Of a DNA stretch of 64,000 nucleotides, positions 63,816 to 64,000 are shown in pieces (positions within the stretch are counted from its first letter, which is position 1; the number at the start of each line of letters is the position of its first letter). Position numbers and translations under genes: made by a program. Under the pieces are notes generated by a model, which was not told where the DNA came from, did not search any database, and saw only the letters and a program-made list of their open reading frames with translations. The stretch spans positions 186,001-250,000 of the forward strand of contig NZ_MNLH01000002.1 of the NCBI RefSeq assembly GCF_002896555.1. The letters run 5' to 3'. This stretch comes from Gardnerella coleohominis (GTDB taxonomy: Bacteria > Actinomycetota > Actinomycetes > Actinomycetales > Bifidobacteriaceae).

Positions 63816-64000
63816 ATGTCAAAAAGTAGGTATTCTCACTATAGTCATAGGCGTAATAATAAATTTACCCCGTGGATTGTGTTTATAGCGGTTTTCGCAA
63901 TTCTATTATCTGTTATGTGGTTCGGATGGCAAATAATAAACGGAAGACCTATACTTTCGCAAATACCTACATTCAGTTCCGTTAGCGGAAAAACCGTTAC
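63816..64000 (+). CDS. Start of a gene for a membrane-anchored protein (3' end outside window)
   Basis: 61 codons are visible. A basic N-terminus (MSKSRYSHYSHRRNNK) is followed by one membrane helix (WIVFIAVFAILLSVMWFGW) and an outside segment. This is the layout of a signal-anchored exported or cell-wall protein. The family cannot be told from this part. Confidence 0.7.
   Translation, partial: MSKSRYSHYSHRRNNKFTPWIVFIAVFAILLSVMWFGWQIINGRPILSQIPTFSSVSGKTV

Overview
The window is an AT-rich (roughly 40% G+C by eye), gene-dense actinobacterial chromosome segment. The gene set is that of Bifidobacteriaceae: Rho with a long basic insert, an OpcA-dependent oxidative pentose phosphate cluster, a DUF4244/Rv3654c-type Tad locus, class Ib nrdHIEF, a GlnR-like regulator and an FTR1/P19/DUF2318 iron locus. 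Together with the low G+C this points to Gardnerella or a close relative. That assignment is inference from gene content and composition. I saw no rRNA, tRNA, CRISPR array, transposase, integrase or phage structural gene.

Layout. 1-9.0 kb is core: the tail of an FAD-dependent oxidoreductase, rho, a PLP aminotransferase divergent from an Lrp-type regulator, chorismate mutase, class II aldolase and purA. 9.1-11.6 kb holds two CrcB fluoride-channel halves and a CLC antiporter. 11.6-17.2 kb is a Tad-type pilus locus (Ssd/TadZ-like, TadA, TadB, TadC, DUF4244, TadE-like, Rv3654c-like) in two transcription blocks that share a near-identical upstream element. 17.3-23.8 kb carries dnaX, recR, an aspartokinase split into two genes, asd and a DUF5701 gene. 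23.9-29.1 kb has a two-gene MacB/FtsX-type ABC system and an amino-acid permease. 29.4-37.5 kb is an iron-uptake operon with FTR1 permease, P19 lipoprotein, DUF2318 membrane protein, two FtsX permeases, an ATPase and an FMN-bind lipoprotein.

37.6-46.9 kb is the accessory part: a frameshifted DUF3800 gene, a histidine-kinase fragment, two unrelated ATPases, a HigBA-like pair with a 16-codon toxin remnant, an AbiEi gene with a broken partner, a DUF2089 gene plus a small membrane protein, and an intact two-component system. Nearly every intergenic space here holds a copy of a 47-bp inverted repeat (five full copies, all exactly 47 bp, and one half copy). I did not see it elsewhere in the window. 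The block looks cassette-like and is the most unusual structure here.

47-51.2 kb is nrdHIEF on the minus strand, with two candidate NrdR boxes upstream. 51.7-56.7 kb is the oxidative pentose phosphate set: gnd on plus, convergent on pgl, opcA and zwf on minus. 56.8-59.4 kb is an OafA-like acyltransferase with an SGNH domain. 59.7-64 kb has inorganic pyrophosphatase, endonuclease III, a GlnR-like regulator, an unidentified membrane protein and the start of a further gene. Two direct copies of a 372-bp, hairpin-rich, about 97% identical repeat lie 3,082 bp apart and enclose nth, the glnR-like gene and the membrane-protein gene.
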